Source of the DNA: an uncultured Prevotella sp.
GTDB lineage: Bacteria; Bacteroidota; Bacteroidia; Bacteroidales; Bacteroidaceae
DNA: 64,000 nt
NCBI GenBank assembly: GCA_900771975.1
Contig: CAAGPV010000038.1
Span: 91,230 to 155,229 of the forward strand
Direction of reading: 5' to 3'
Below the pieces are notes generated by a model. It saw only the letters and a program-made list of their open reading frames with translations, searched no databases and was not told the DNA's origin. Every line of letters begins with the position of its first letter. Position 1 is the first letter of the stretch. The position numbers and the translations under genes were made by a program. Shown in pieces: positions 56,183 through 64,000 of the stretch.

Positions 56183-57350
56183 ACGGGTCTGTTCCTAAAA
56201 CCGTTTTTGCCAACCTCTTGGCTTTATCCCTTAACACAAGCGTATCGGCATCTTTCTCTCCATAGCACAAAACGACGCCCATACGACGACCGACGTGAGC
56301 TTCAGGTTTCCCAAAGATTCTAATGCGTGTATGGTCTTCTTTCAGTGCATCAACGAGATTGTAAGGAAGAGGGTCTTTTGACTCTACGGGTGACAAGACA
56401 ACAGCACTTGCACCTGCATGTTCTAAATGAATGCCGGCTATGGGCAATCCCAAAACAGCACGCAAATGTAGTTCAAACTCGCTAAGATTAGTAGTGTGAC
56501 CTAAAGTAACCATTCCCGTATCATGCGGACGTGGAGACAACTCACTAAAAATAACTTCGCCTTGTTTGGAAAGGAAAAACTCCACGCCCCACAATCCATT
56601 ACCCGTCAATGCGCCCGTAACTTCTTGCGCGATGTGTTGAGCATCCTTCAAAGCCTGTTCGGAGATTGTGAAAGGTTGCCAACTTTCACGATAGTCTCCA
56701 CCTTTTTGAACATGTCCTATTGGAGGACAGAAGAGAGTCTCGCCATTTTTCTGCGTGACTGTAAGTAAAGTAAACTCGCTTTGAAAGTCGATAAATTCTT
56801 CTATAATAACCTCTTTCACATCGCCACGAGAGCCTTCCATCGCATCACGGAAAGCGGCATCCAGTTCTCCGTCATTGTGTACATAGCTTTGACCATGCCC
56901 ACTTGACGACATTAAGGGCTTTACGACACATGGGTATCCAATTTCCTTTGCTGCCGTCTTAAATTCGGTTAACGTCTTAGCATAGAAATATTTGGCCGTT
57001 CTTAAACCTAATTGCTTGGCTGCAAGATCGCGAATGGCCCTCCTGTTCATTGTAAAGTTAACGGCGCGAGCTGACGGAACCACCTGAATGCCCTGTTCTT
57101 CATAATTGAACAAACGCTCAGTACGGATGGCTTCTATTTCCGGTACAATAATGTCGGGATGATGCTTGTTGACCACCCTGTCCAAAGCATCGCCATCAAG
57201 CATGGAAAACACTTCACGTTCATCGGCCACTTGCATTGCCGGAGCATTGTCATAGCTATCGCACGCAACGACATACACACCTATTCGCTTCGCTGCGATA
57301 GTGAATTCCTTCCCAAGCTCGCCAGAGCCTAAAAGCAATATTTTCTTCAT
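56169..57350 (-). CDS. purT: Formate-dependent phosphoribosylglycinamide formyltransferase PurT
   Basis: An ATP-grasp enzyme that formylates GAR in purine synthesis using formate and ATP. 393 aa with the N-terminal LLLGSGELGKEFTIAAKRIG, IVPEIEAIRTERL, ATP-grasp loop MSSSGHGQSYV, and the C-terminal metal-binding EFFLSKQGEVIFSELSPRPHDTG. A purine gene between nucleotide-sugar genes rmlB and fdtA is unexpected, with 3-bp and 14-bp junctions that imply one transcript. Confidence 0.95.
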   Translation of the reverse strand: MKKILLLGSGELGKEFTIAAKRIGVYVVACDSYDNAPAMQVADEREVFSMLDGDALDRVVNKHHPDIIVPEIEAIRTERLFNYEEQGIQVVPSARAVNFTMNRRAIRDLAAKQLGLRTAKYFYAKTLTEFKTAAKEIGYPCVVKPLMSSSGHGQSYVHNDGELDAAFRDAMEGSRGDVKEVIIEEFIDFQSEFTLLTVTQKNGETLFCPPIGHVQKGGDYRESWQPFTISEQALKDAQHIAQEVTGALTGNGLWGVEFFLSKQGEVIFSELSPRPHDTGMVTLGHTTNLSEFELHLRAVLGLPIAGIHLEHAGASAVVLSPVESKDPLPYNLVDALKEDHTRIRIFGKPEAHVGRRMGVVLCYGEKDADTLVLRDKAKRLAKTVLGTDPYVKK

Positions 57351-57353
57351 AGC

Positions 57354-58517
57354 TTAAAGTTCTCCATGTTTATCGTTGGCATACATCATGTCATAATATT
57401 TCTGATAATCGCCACTTGTAACCTCCTGTATCCATTGTTGGTTTTCAAGATTCCATCGAATTGTCTTAACGATGCCATCTGCAAATTTTGTTTCTGGATA
57501 CCAACCAAGATCTTCCTTGATTTTCGTCGGGTCAATACCATAACGCGCATCATGACCAAGGCGGTCAGCCACAAACGTTATCAAGTCATTGTTGATCCAA
57601 TCAATACGAATTTCCCCTTGTTCGTCAAGTTCTTGCTTTTTAAGAACCTTGCGCAGAGATTTATCTGCCGACATCATATCATGTATGGTCTTAATAGTCA
57701 GCTTGACTATATCGATGTTTTTCATCTCATTATGACCACCCACATTATAGACTTCACCTTCTTTTCCTTCACGAACGACCATATCAATTGCCTTACAATG
57801 GTCTTCTACATACAACCAATCGCGAATATTCTCACCTTTACCATAAACGGGAAGCTTTTTACCCTCAAGAATATTGTTGATGATTAGTGGTATAAGCTTT
57901 TCTGGGAAATGATAGGGACCATAGTTATTTGAGCATCTGGTAATGGTCACAGGCATATGGTAAGTGTCGTGGTAAGCCTTTACGAAAAGATCAGCGCTGG
58001 TTTTTGAGGCGCTATAAGGGCTATGTGGACATAGTGGTGTGGTTTCAGTAAAATATCCGTCTTTCCCTAAAGAGCCGTATACTTCATCGGTTGAAACCTG
58101 ATGATAGCGTTTGCCTGCTTTCCATGTGGGATATCCATGTTCATCTTTTCCTGTCACCCAAGCACGGCGAGCAGCATCCAACAGGTTTTGCGTTCCTAAA
58201 ATATTTACGGAAAGGAACAACTGAGGATCTTCAATTGAGCGGTCTACATGACTTTCGGCTGCAAAATTCACAACATAGTCTATATCATTTTCAGCAAAAA
58301 GCTTGTCGGCCAGCTCTCTATCTCTAATGTCACCTTTTACAAACACACAACGCTTACCGTCAATGTCGTCTTTAATAGTGCCAAGATTGCCTGCATAAGT
58401 GAGCGCATCAAGTACAATTACCTTAATATCTTCTTGTGCATACTTTTTGTGAAGAAGATACTTAATGAAGTTTGCGCCTATAAAGCCGGCAGCTCCAGTT
58501 ACTAAATAAGTTTTCAT
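57354..58517 (-). CDS. rfbB: dTDP-glucose 4,6-dehydratase
   Basis: RmlB/RfbB converts dTDP-glucose to dTDP-4-keto-6-deoxyglucose, the common precursor. 387 aa, NAD-binding GAAGFIGANF, catalytic region VSTDEVYGSLG, and SDR YSASK as SPYSASKTSADLF. It feeds the FdtA-FdtB steps downstream. RmlA, RmlC and RmlD genes are not in the window, so the dTDP-glucose supply comes from elsewhere. Confidence 0.96.
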   Translation of the reverse strand: MKTYLVTGAAGFIGANFIKYLLHKKYAQEDIKVIVLDALTYAGNLGTIKDDIDGKRCVFVKGDIRDRELADKLFAENDIDYVVNFAAESHVDRSIEDPQLFLSVNILGTQNLLDAARRAWVTGKDEHGYPTWKAGKRYHQVSTDEVYGSLGKDGYFTETTPLCPHSPYSASKTSADLFVKAYHDTYHMPVTITRCSNNYGPYHFPEKLIPLIINNILEGKKLPVYGKGENIRDWLYVEDHCKAIDMVVREGKEGEVYNVGGHNEMKNIDIVKLTIKTIHDMMSADKSLRKVLKKQELDEQGEIRIDWINNDLITFVADRLGHDARYGIDPTKIKEDLGWYPETKFADGIVKTIRWNLENQQWIQEVTSGDYQKYYDMMYANDKHGEL

Positions 58518-58547
58518 ATTTATCGTTTTTTTATGATTATTCAGAAT

Positions 58548-59060
58548 TTATATTTTACCAAAAGGGCGTTTTCCTAAAGTAATAACTTCACAATCAGAGA
58601 ATTTATTGCCTACAATGCTTAATCTTACTAAAGTTCGTTCCTTATGCCATCCAGATAGTCCCGCAGCTCCAGGATTCACATGAAGCAAGTTAAGCATTTT
58701 GTCATATTGTATCTTTAGGATGTGTGAATGGCCTGCAACAAACATATTTGGGGGCATTGTATATATTTGTTTTACTATGGAACGGTCGTAGTGACCAGGA
58801 TAACCTCCTATATGCTTAAGAAGGATGTCTGCATCTTCACACTTGAAACGCAAAATCTCGGGATAACGAATGCGCAAATCTCCACCATCACAATTTCCAC
58901 AAACTGCACGAAAAACGGGTCCCAAAGCCTCAAAACGATCGGCAACTTCAGTCGTTCCGATGTCTCCTGCATGCCATATTTCATCACACTCCGAAAAATA
59001 ATACTCATATTTCGGGTCCCAAAATCCATGCGTATCACTAATAATTCCTATTCTTTTCAT
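58548..59060 (-). CDS. YfcE-like metallophosphoesterase
   Basis: A 170-aa calcineurin-like phosphodiesterase. Metal-ligand motifs: IGIISDTHG, IWHAGDIG, VCGNCDGG, and C-terminal AGHSHILK. It resembles YfcE/MJ0936, which hydrolyse phosphodiesters; the natural substrate is unknown. It overlaps the cytidylate-kinase-like gene by 4 bp and leaves 30 bp before rmlB. Confidence 0.9.
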   Translation of the reverse strand: MKRIGIISDTHGFWDPKYEYYFSECDEIWHAGDIGTTEVADRFEALGPVFRAVCGNCDGGDLRIRYPEILRFKCEDADILLKHIGGYPGHYDRSIVKQIYTMPPNMFVAGHSHILKIQYDKMLNLLHVNPGAAGLSGWHKERTLVRLSIVGNKFSDCEVITLGKRPFGKI

Positions 59061-59677
59061 AGGTTTTCCTTTCGTCTTATAAATTCGGCGATGAACTTTT
59101 CCGTGTCTTTAAAACCCAAATAAGAAGTATTAATACATAGGTCATAACTTTCGCTATGTCCCCATTTCTTCCCTGTGTAGTAATTGTAATAAGAAGCACG
59201 TTCAGCCTCTTTTTCCTGTATGAATTTCCTAGCCTCAGCCCGTGATAAGTTTTCACGTTTGCACACTGCTTGAATGCGCTTGTCAATATCGGCGGTAATA
59301 AAAATATTGACGTGGTTCTTATAATCACGAAGAACATAATCTGCCGTTCGTCCGACAAATACAACACGTTCATATTCATCGGCGGCCTTCTTAATGGCAT
59401 CACTTTGGAATTTATACAAACTTTCTTGAGAGAAATTATTGCTATAGAAATTGTTTTCACCGAGCAACGGTATATGCAGATGAAAACGAGATCTGAAAAA
59501 ACCTTTCTGCTCATCGTTTTGCTCAAAAAACTTTTCAGAGAAGCCACTTTCCTTTGCTGCAAGGTTTAACAGTTCTTTGTCGAAAAACTTGCAATTAAAT
59601 TCCTCCGAAAGCATTTTAGCAATGATGAGCCCTCCACTGCCTATTTGACGTCCAATATTGATGATGAGTTTTTGCAT
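59057..59677 (-). CDS. Cytidylate-kinase-like protein
   Basis: A 206-aa P-loop kinase-like protein of the cytidylate-kinase-like family found widely in Firmicutes and Bacteroidetes. The nucleotide-binding loop is IGRQIGSGGLIIAK and the base/lid region is YERVVFVGRTADYVL and RIQAVCKRENLSRAEARKFI. The true cytidylate kinase of this organism is probably elsewhere; the phosphorylated substrate here is not known. The start is at 59677, after a 10-bp gap from the MATE gene. Confidence 0.87.
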   Translation of the reverse strand: MQKLIINIGRQIGSGGLIIAKMLSEEFNCKFFDKELLNLAAKESGFSEKFFEQNDEQKGFFRSRFHLHIPLLGENNFYSNNFSQESLYKFQSDAIKKAADEYERVVFVGRTADYVLRDYKNHVNIFITADIDKRIQAVCKRENLSRAEARKFIQEKEAERASYYNYYTGKKWGHSESYDLCINTSYLGFKDTEKFIAEFIRRKENL

Positions 59678-59687
59678 AGCTAGATTA

Positions 59688-61046
59688 TTATTTAGATGAG
59701 TAAATTCGGTTAAACCGACGCATATATATAATCATAATGGTTGAAGCTACCAGAGAAGCTATAAAATCGGCGCATGGAAGTGAAGCCCAAACACCATTGA
59801 CTTTAAAGAATTTTGGCAATATAAACAGAAGAGGAAGAAGAAATAGAAGCTGACGGGATAGTGACAGAAAAATACTTACCTTCACTTTTCCAATACATTG
59901 GAAGAAATTGGTGATTACCATTTGAAAACCTATGACAGGGAAAAACAACATATTTATTCGCATTCCATCAATGGCTTTTTCGATTAAAACGGGATCAGTA
60001 GTGAACATTCGTGCACAATAATAGGGAAGGAACATGCCGATAAGCCACCCTGTGGTCATGATGGAGGTTGCGGCCAACATACTTAACTTAACCACTCGTA
60101 ACAAGCGATCTATCTGTTGACTGCCATAATTATATCCGGCAATAGGCTGCATTCCTTGGTTCACTCCCATAACAAACATGACAAAAATCATTGCTATACT
60201 ATTGGCGATACCGTATGCACCGACAGCCATATCGCCCCCAAAACGTACAAACTGGTTGTTCATAAAAATCACAATGATACAAGCACAAACATTCATTAAA
60301 AAGGGGGAAATACCAATACCGATTATATTTTTGACTAAGTCTTTCTTTAGCCGATAGATTCCCGGCTTCAAATGGAGCAACTCCTTTTTATTGCAAAATA
60401 GTGACATCTGCCATGTCAGCGCAAGGGCCTGTGAAATCATTGTAGCCAAAGCTGCACCTTGAATGCCCCAATGCAGCCACCAAATAAATACCATATCAAG
60501 AATGATGTTCATAGCAACGGTAAACATCGTTGCATACATGGCTTTTTGGGGTTTGCTTGCCGCCCGAAGAACTGAATTCATCCCAAAATACATATGAGAT
60601 ACAACATTTCCTGCAAGAATAATCTGCATAAAACTTCGTGCATAAGGGATGGTCTTGTCACTTGCCCCAAAGAACCTAAGAATAGTATCTAAAAAGAGCA
60701 GACAAACCGCCCCCACCACAATACCCACAATCAAGTTTAGGGTAATGGTATTACCTAAAATGTTTTCTGCTGTTTTATAATCCTTTTGACCAAGTTTTAC
60801 ACTTATTGCAGTAGCCGAGCCAACACCTACCGCAGCGCCAAATGCTCCGGTAAGATTCATGAATGGGAAAGTGATGGCAAGACCTGCTATTGCTTCAGGT
60901 CCAACTATTTGCCCTATAAAGACTCGGTCTATAATATTATAAAGCGAAGATGCTGTCATTGCAATAATGGCAGGTAACGCATATTGCAACAACAATTGCC
61001 CTACCGGTTTCCGCCCCAAGTCTAATGTTGCTTGCTTACTATCCAT
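59688..61046 (-). CDS. MATE-family efflux transporter
   Basis: A 452-aa membrane protein with 12 predicted helices in two MatE repeats. N-terminal LLLQYALPAIIAMTASSLYNIIDRVFIGQ and the GVNQGMQPIAGYNYGSQ of the second half are typical, here broken as PAIIAMTASSLYNIIDRVFI and GVNQGMQPIAGYNYG. It exports cationic compounds with Na+ or H+ antiport. ATG 61046 is preferred over a longer frame, since the promoter element is at 61071-61078. It is the first gene of the 8-gene operon. Confidence 0.93.
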   Translation of the reverse strand: MDSKQATLDLGRKPVGQLLLQYALPAIIAMTASSLYNIIDRVFIGQIVGPEAIAGLAITFPFMNLTGAFGAAVGVGSATAISVKLGQKDYKTAENILGNTITLNLIVGIVVGAVCLLFLDTILRFFGASDKTIPYARSFMQIILAGNVVSHMYFGMNSVLRAASKPQKAMYATMFTVAMNIILDMVFIWWLHWGIQGAALATMISQALALTWQMSLFCNKKELLHLKPGIYRLKKDLVKNIIGIGISPFLMNVCACIIVIFMNNQFVRFGGDMAVGAYGIANSIAMIFVMFVMGVNQGMQPIAGYNYGSQQIDRLLRVVKLSMLAATSIMTTGWLIGMFLPYYCARMFTTDPVLIEKAIDGMRINMLFFPVIGFQMVITNFFQCIGKVKVSIFLSLSRQLLFLLPLLFILPKFFKVNGVWASLPCADFIASLVASTIMIIYMRRFNRIYSSK

Positions 61047-61070
61047 AAATTTTATAATCTTTTCAATTTG

Positions 61071-61078
61071 CAAAATTA
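61071..61078 (-). promoter_or_regulatory. -7 promoter element of the MATE-to-fdtB operon
   Basis: Minus-strand TAATTTTG, 25 bp upstream of ATG 61046. The -33 region is only a partial match (TTGG-like). Confidence 0.55.
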
Positions 61079-61154
61079 ACAAAAAATCTTGACCCATCAT
61101 TCCAAGTATTGGGTAAATTCGCCTATAACGCTTGGCAGTTGAACAAAATCTATT

Positions 61155-61162
61155 TACTTTTG
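61155..61162 (+). promoter_or_regulatory. -7 promoter element of the S8 peptidase gene
   Basis: TACTTTTG with a partial -33 (CTTG 61131-61134, 20-bp spacer), 28 bp upstream of the ATG; divergent from the MATE promoter. Confidence 0.6.
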
Positions 61163-61190
61163 TAACCAAATTGAAAAATCAATAGATATT

Positions 61191-62585
61191 ATGCAAAGAA
61201 TGAAGCTTGTCCGTATAGGTGTTTTAGCTTTTTTTATAATGTGCCATGTAATGTCGTCAGCCAAAAAATTTCCTCAAGAAGGAGTCATCTACAGACTGAC
61301 ACTTAAAGACAAACAAGGAACTCCATACTGTATTTCTCACCCAGAACAGTTTTTGTCTCAAAAAGCTATTGAGCGTCGTCAACGACAAGGATTGGCCATT
61401 GATTCAACCGATTTGCCAATTTCACCATGCTATATCAAAGAAATTGAAAAATGCAAACTTAAGGTTTTAGGGGGCAGTAAATGGAACAATACTGTTCTGA
61501 CATGGAGCCCAGACTCGTTGTCGCCTAACAGTCTTGAAGAGCTTCCTTTTGTGGTGAAGATACAGCAAGTGTGGGCTGCACGTCCTAACAACACGAATAA
61601 TCCTATCTACCCTAAACGGGAGCCAGATTGGAAGGACTGGGATTTTGAACGAGCAAGCATATACGGATTGGCAGAAGACCAAATAAGCATGATAAATGGC
61701 ATTCCTTTGCATAACGCAGGTTATCAAGGACAAGGGATGACTATTGCCGTTTTAGATGCCGGCTTCTTGAATGTAGACAGTATTGCGGCCTTTAAAAGCG
61801 TGAAAATAGTAGGAACTAAAAATTTTGTAGCAGTAAATGACAAAAGCATTTTTCGGCAAGAAGAACATGGAACAATGGTTTTATCGGACTTGGCAATAAA
61901 CGTACCGCATGCATTTGTCGGAACTGCACCCGAAGCTTCTTATTGGTTGTTAAGAACAGAAGATTTCGCTTCAGAGAATACAATAGAAGAAGATTATTGG
62001 GCTGCCGCAGCAGAATTTGCTGATTCTGTAGGAGTGGATATAATTAGCAGTTCATTAGGATACCACAAGTTTGACGATGACAACGCTTCATATCATTATG
62101 CCGATTTGAACGGCAACACTTCTATAATTTCACATACCGCTTCCATGCTTGCACATAAAGGTATTATCCACGTTAATAGTGCCGGCAACGAAGGAAACAA
62201 ACACTGGAAAAAAATAAACGTTCCAGCCGATGCCCCTAATACCTTAGCTGTTGGCGCATTAAACACCGAACACTTGAACGCCACTTTCAGTTCTGTTGGT
62301 CCTTCTGCTGACGGTAGAGTTAAACCGGACGTTATGTCAATGGGCAACCCTGCAATGGTGATAGGTGGCACCGGACAAATAGAAGAAGCCCATGGGACGT
62401 CTTTCGCTTGTCCTATCTTAGCTGGTATGGTCGCATGTTTATGGCAAGCACTTCCAAACAAGACTGCCATTGAAATAGAAGACCTTGTACGAAAATCTGC
62501 CGACAATTTTCAAACTCCAAATAATGTATTTGGATATGGTATTCCGGACTTTTGGAAAGCTTACCAGCTAGGACAACAACATTAA
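61191..62585 (+). CDS. S8 (subtilisin-like) serine peptidase, exported
   Basis: A 464-aa exported protease. Signal peptide about 1-25 (RIGVLAFFIMCHVMSSA). The catalytic triad is complete: Asp in TIAVLDAGF, His in QEEHGTMVLSD, Ser in HGTSFACPILA; the oxyanion Asn is in HVNSAGNEGNK. There is no type IX C-terminal sorting domain, so it is probably periplasmic or outer-membrane associated. It overlaps nothing and leaves 20 bp to xseA. Confidence 0.92.
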   Translation: MQRMKLVRIGVLAFFIMCHVMSSAKKFPQEGVIYRLTLKDKQGTPYCISHPEQFLSQKAIERRQRQGLAIDSTDLPISPCYIKEIEKCKLKVLGGSKWNNTVLTWSPDSLSPNSLEELPFVVKIQQVWAARPNNTNNPIYPKREPDWKDWDFERASIYGLAEDQISMINGIPLHNAGYQGQGMTIAVLDAGFLNVDSIAAFKSVKIVGTKNFVAVNDKSIFRQEEHGTMVLSDLAINVPHAFVGTAPEASYWLLRTEDFASENTIEEDYWAAAAEFADSVGVDIISSSLGYHKFDDDNASYHYADLNGNTSIISHTASMLAHKGIIHVNSAGNEGNKHWKKINVPADAPNTLAVGALNTEHLNATFSSVGPSADGRVKPDVMSMGNPAMVIGGTGQIEEAHGTSFACPILAGMVACLWQALPNKTAIEIEDLVRKSADNFQTPNNVFGYGIPDFWKAYQLGQQH

Positions 62586-62605
62586 TTAATAGACCTTTAT
62601 ATACT

Positions 62606-63916
62606 ATGCAGCATCTCTCATTATTGGAATTAAACTCAATGGTAAGAGAAACCATAGAGTTGACAATGCCAAACCGATTTTGGGTAGTTGCGGAATTGTC
62701 CGAATGTAGGGAGAACAGAGGCCATTGCTATATGGAACTCATCCAGAAAGATGACTCATCAAATGCTTTAGTGGCTAAAGCTTCTGCCAAATGTTGGAAA
62801 AGCGTTTGGGCAAAAGTAAAAGTTCATTTTCAACAAGTGACAGGTGAGCAACTACACGCTGGACAACAAATTTTGTTATGCGTAACGGCACAATTTCATG
62901 AATTGTATGGCTTCTCATGGATTGTAACGGACATTAATCCGGAATTTACATTGGGGGAACTTGCAAAAAAGCGTCAAGAGATTATTGACACTTTAAAGAA
63001 AGAAGGTGTGTTTAATCTTAACAAAGAGTTAACCATTCCCCGTTTTACGCAACGTATCGCAATCATTTCAAGTCAAACAGCCGCTGGCTATGGAGATTTT
63101 TGCAACCAATTATTGGAAAATTCCTATCACTTGCGCTTTTACACAGAATTGTTTTCTACTACGATGCAAGGTGACAACACCGAGAAAAACTTAATAAAAT
63201 CTCTTAATGACATTTATCGGAGGGTTGCCGACTTTGACGTTGTTGTAATTATTAGGGGCGGCGGGTCAACGGCAGATTTAAGGGGATTTGACACCTTACC
63301 TTTGGCCGAAAATGTTGCTAATTTTCCGTTACCAATTATAACCGGCATTGGTCATGAACGGGATGAAAGCATCTTAGACTTAGTGGCCAACAAATGCGTC
63401 AAGACTCCAACCGCCGCAGCAAGCTTTCTCGTAGAGCATTTATATAAGGTGTATACCACTATTGAGGAATATAGCAAAACAATTCTGATGTACACAAGCC
63501 AAAAATGTGTGATGGAACGAGAACGATTAAATCGGTTGTCCACAAGCTTGCCGATAATTGTCGATAAACTATCGCTACGACATGAGGTCCGTTTAACAAA
63601 TCTATTAAATAAATTTGCCCACATTTCAAAACAGAAATTGTTGTACAACAGCTATCAATTAGATAAGCTGAAAGAGAAGATTCAACCCCTTATAAATAAT
63701 ATTTTTATAGAGAACCAGTTTAGGCTTGACCGATTAACGGAAAAGATTGATGCTCTTGATCCTCAGCACATACTCGATAAAGGTTATAGTATCACTATAG
63801 ACAAAAATGGAAAAGCCATCAAAGATAAAAAACAAATAAAAGAAGGTGATAAACTCATCACAAAATTGTCGCGCGGATTTGTAACATCAACAGTTATAAA
63901 CACATCCGATATTTAG
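62606..63916 (+). CDS. xseA: Exodeoxyribonuclease VII large subunit
   Basis: Nuclease subunit that degrades single-stranded DNA with XseB. 436 aa: N-terminal OB fold (FWVVAELSECRENRGHCYMEL), catalytic domain with RIAIISSQTAAGYGDF, IIRGGGSTADLRGFD and ITGIGHERDESILD, a coiled-coil region and a C-terminal LDKGYSITIDKNGK. ATG 62606 (MQHLSLLEL) gives the normal N-terminus; the longer frame overlaps the protease. XseB is not seen downstream on this strand within the window. Confidence 0.94.
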   Translation: MQHLSLLELNSMVRETIELTMPNRFWVVAELSECRENRGHCYMELIQKDDSSNALVAKASAKCWKSVWAKVKVHFQQVTGEQLHAGQQILLCVTAQFHELYGFSWIVTDINPEFTLGELAKKRQEIIDTLKKEGVFNLNKELTIPRFTQRIAIISSQTAAGYGDFCNQLLENSYHLRFYTELFSTTMQGDNTEKNLIKSLNDIYRRVADFDVVVIIRGGGSTADLRGFDTLPLAENVANFPLPIITGIGHERDESILDLVANKCVKTPTAAASFLVEHLYKVYTTIEEYSKTILMYTSQKCVMERERLNRLSTSLPIIVDKLSLRHEVRLTNLLNKFAHISKQKLLYNSYQLDKLKEKIQPLINNIFIENQFRLDRLTEKIDALDPQHILDKGYSITIDKNGKAIKDKKQIKEGDKLITKLSRGFVTSTVINTSDI

Positions 63917-63920
63917 TGTA

Positions 63921-64000
63921 TTATTTACCCCAGTTCGGGATAAAATAGCGATTATTTGCATGTGAAGACAGATACGCGAGTTCTCTTCCCATACCATCAG
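63921..64000 (-). CDS. 3' end of an unidentified leftward gene
   Basis: An open minus-strand frame enters from the right edge and stops at TAA 63921-63923, giving a C-terminus DGMGRELAYLSSHANNRYFI then PNWGK. It is convergent with xseA with 4 bp between stops. I do not recognise the family from these 25 residues. Confidence 0.5.
   Translation of the reverse strand, partial: DGMGRELAYLSSHANNRYFIPNWGK

Noticed and set aside
1..64000. CRISPR array, rRNA or tRNA genes
   Set aside because: No regularly spaced repeats and no rRNA or cloverleaf-compatible sequences were seen; a tRNA scan could not be run.

Overview
The window comes from a member of the Bacteroidota, most likely a Bacteroidales/Prevotellaceae-type anaerobe. 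The evidence is the AT-rich backbone, TAnnTTTG -7 promoter elements about 20 bp downstream of TTTG boxes, an intact Bat (aerotolerance) operon, lineage-restricted families (DUF2027, DUF4738, DUF4827, DUF4230), a PorE-like OmpA lipoprotein of the type IX secretion system, and an ISAon1-like ISL3-family insertion sequence. The species cannot be named from the sequence alone.

Layout. 1-10801 is one leftward operon: MoxR ATPase, DUF58 protein, a membrane protein, BatA, BatB, BatC, a BatD-BatE fusion, PAP2 phosphatase, QueA and a DUF2027 protein cut by the window edge. 10950-16957 runs rightward: an aminotransferase, a LolC/E-type permease and two tandem acyl-CoA-synthetase paralogues. 17215-20037 runs leftward: RlmD, a porin and a very small membrane protein. 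20239-22959 is pyruvate phosphate dikinase with a clear terminator.

The accessory core is 23066-35854. It holds three collinear pieces of one giant phage/conjugative-element 'polyvalent protein' gene that carries pyrophosphatase-like, zincin-like, ADP-ribosyltransferase-like and BECR-nuclease-like regions. Three lesions broke it: an 8-bp tandem duplication at 28318-28333 (frameshift), a 1595-bp IS at 33951-35545 with an 8-bp target duplication, and a TGG-to-TAG change at 35768. Removing the duplication and the IS restores one uninterrupted frame of 3,697 codons up to that stop. No conjugation, replication or virion genes are next to it, so it looks like a stranded, decaying remnant beside the ppdK terminator.

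35892-43564 is core again: DUF4738 lipoprotein, a DUF4230 pair, an alanine/Na+ symporter, a nucleotidyltransferase, a DHH phosphoesterase, a DUF4827 lipoprotein and GlmM. 43800-50607 is a leftward operon of TopB, PorE-like protein, an RNA m5C methyltransferase, ThyA and FolA. 50731-53487 is a LutABC-type lactate-oxidation operon. 53741-61078 is a leftward operon of MATE transporter, cytidylate-kinase-like protein, phosphoesterase, RmlB, PurT, FdtA, a FemAB/GNAT-type acyltransferase and FdtB; RmlB, FdtA, FdtB and the acyltransferase together predict a dTDP-3-acylamino-3,6-dideoxyhexose for surface glycans or protein glycosylation. 61191-63916 carries a subtilisin-like protease and XseA, and the window ends in the 3' end of an unidentified leftward gene. 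I saw no tRNA, rRNA or CRISPR array.
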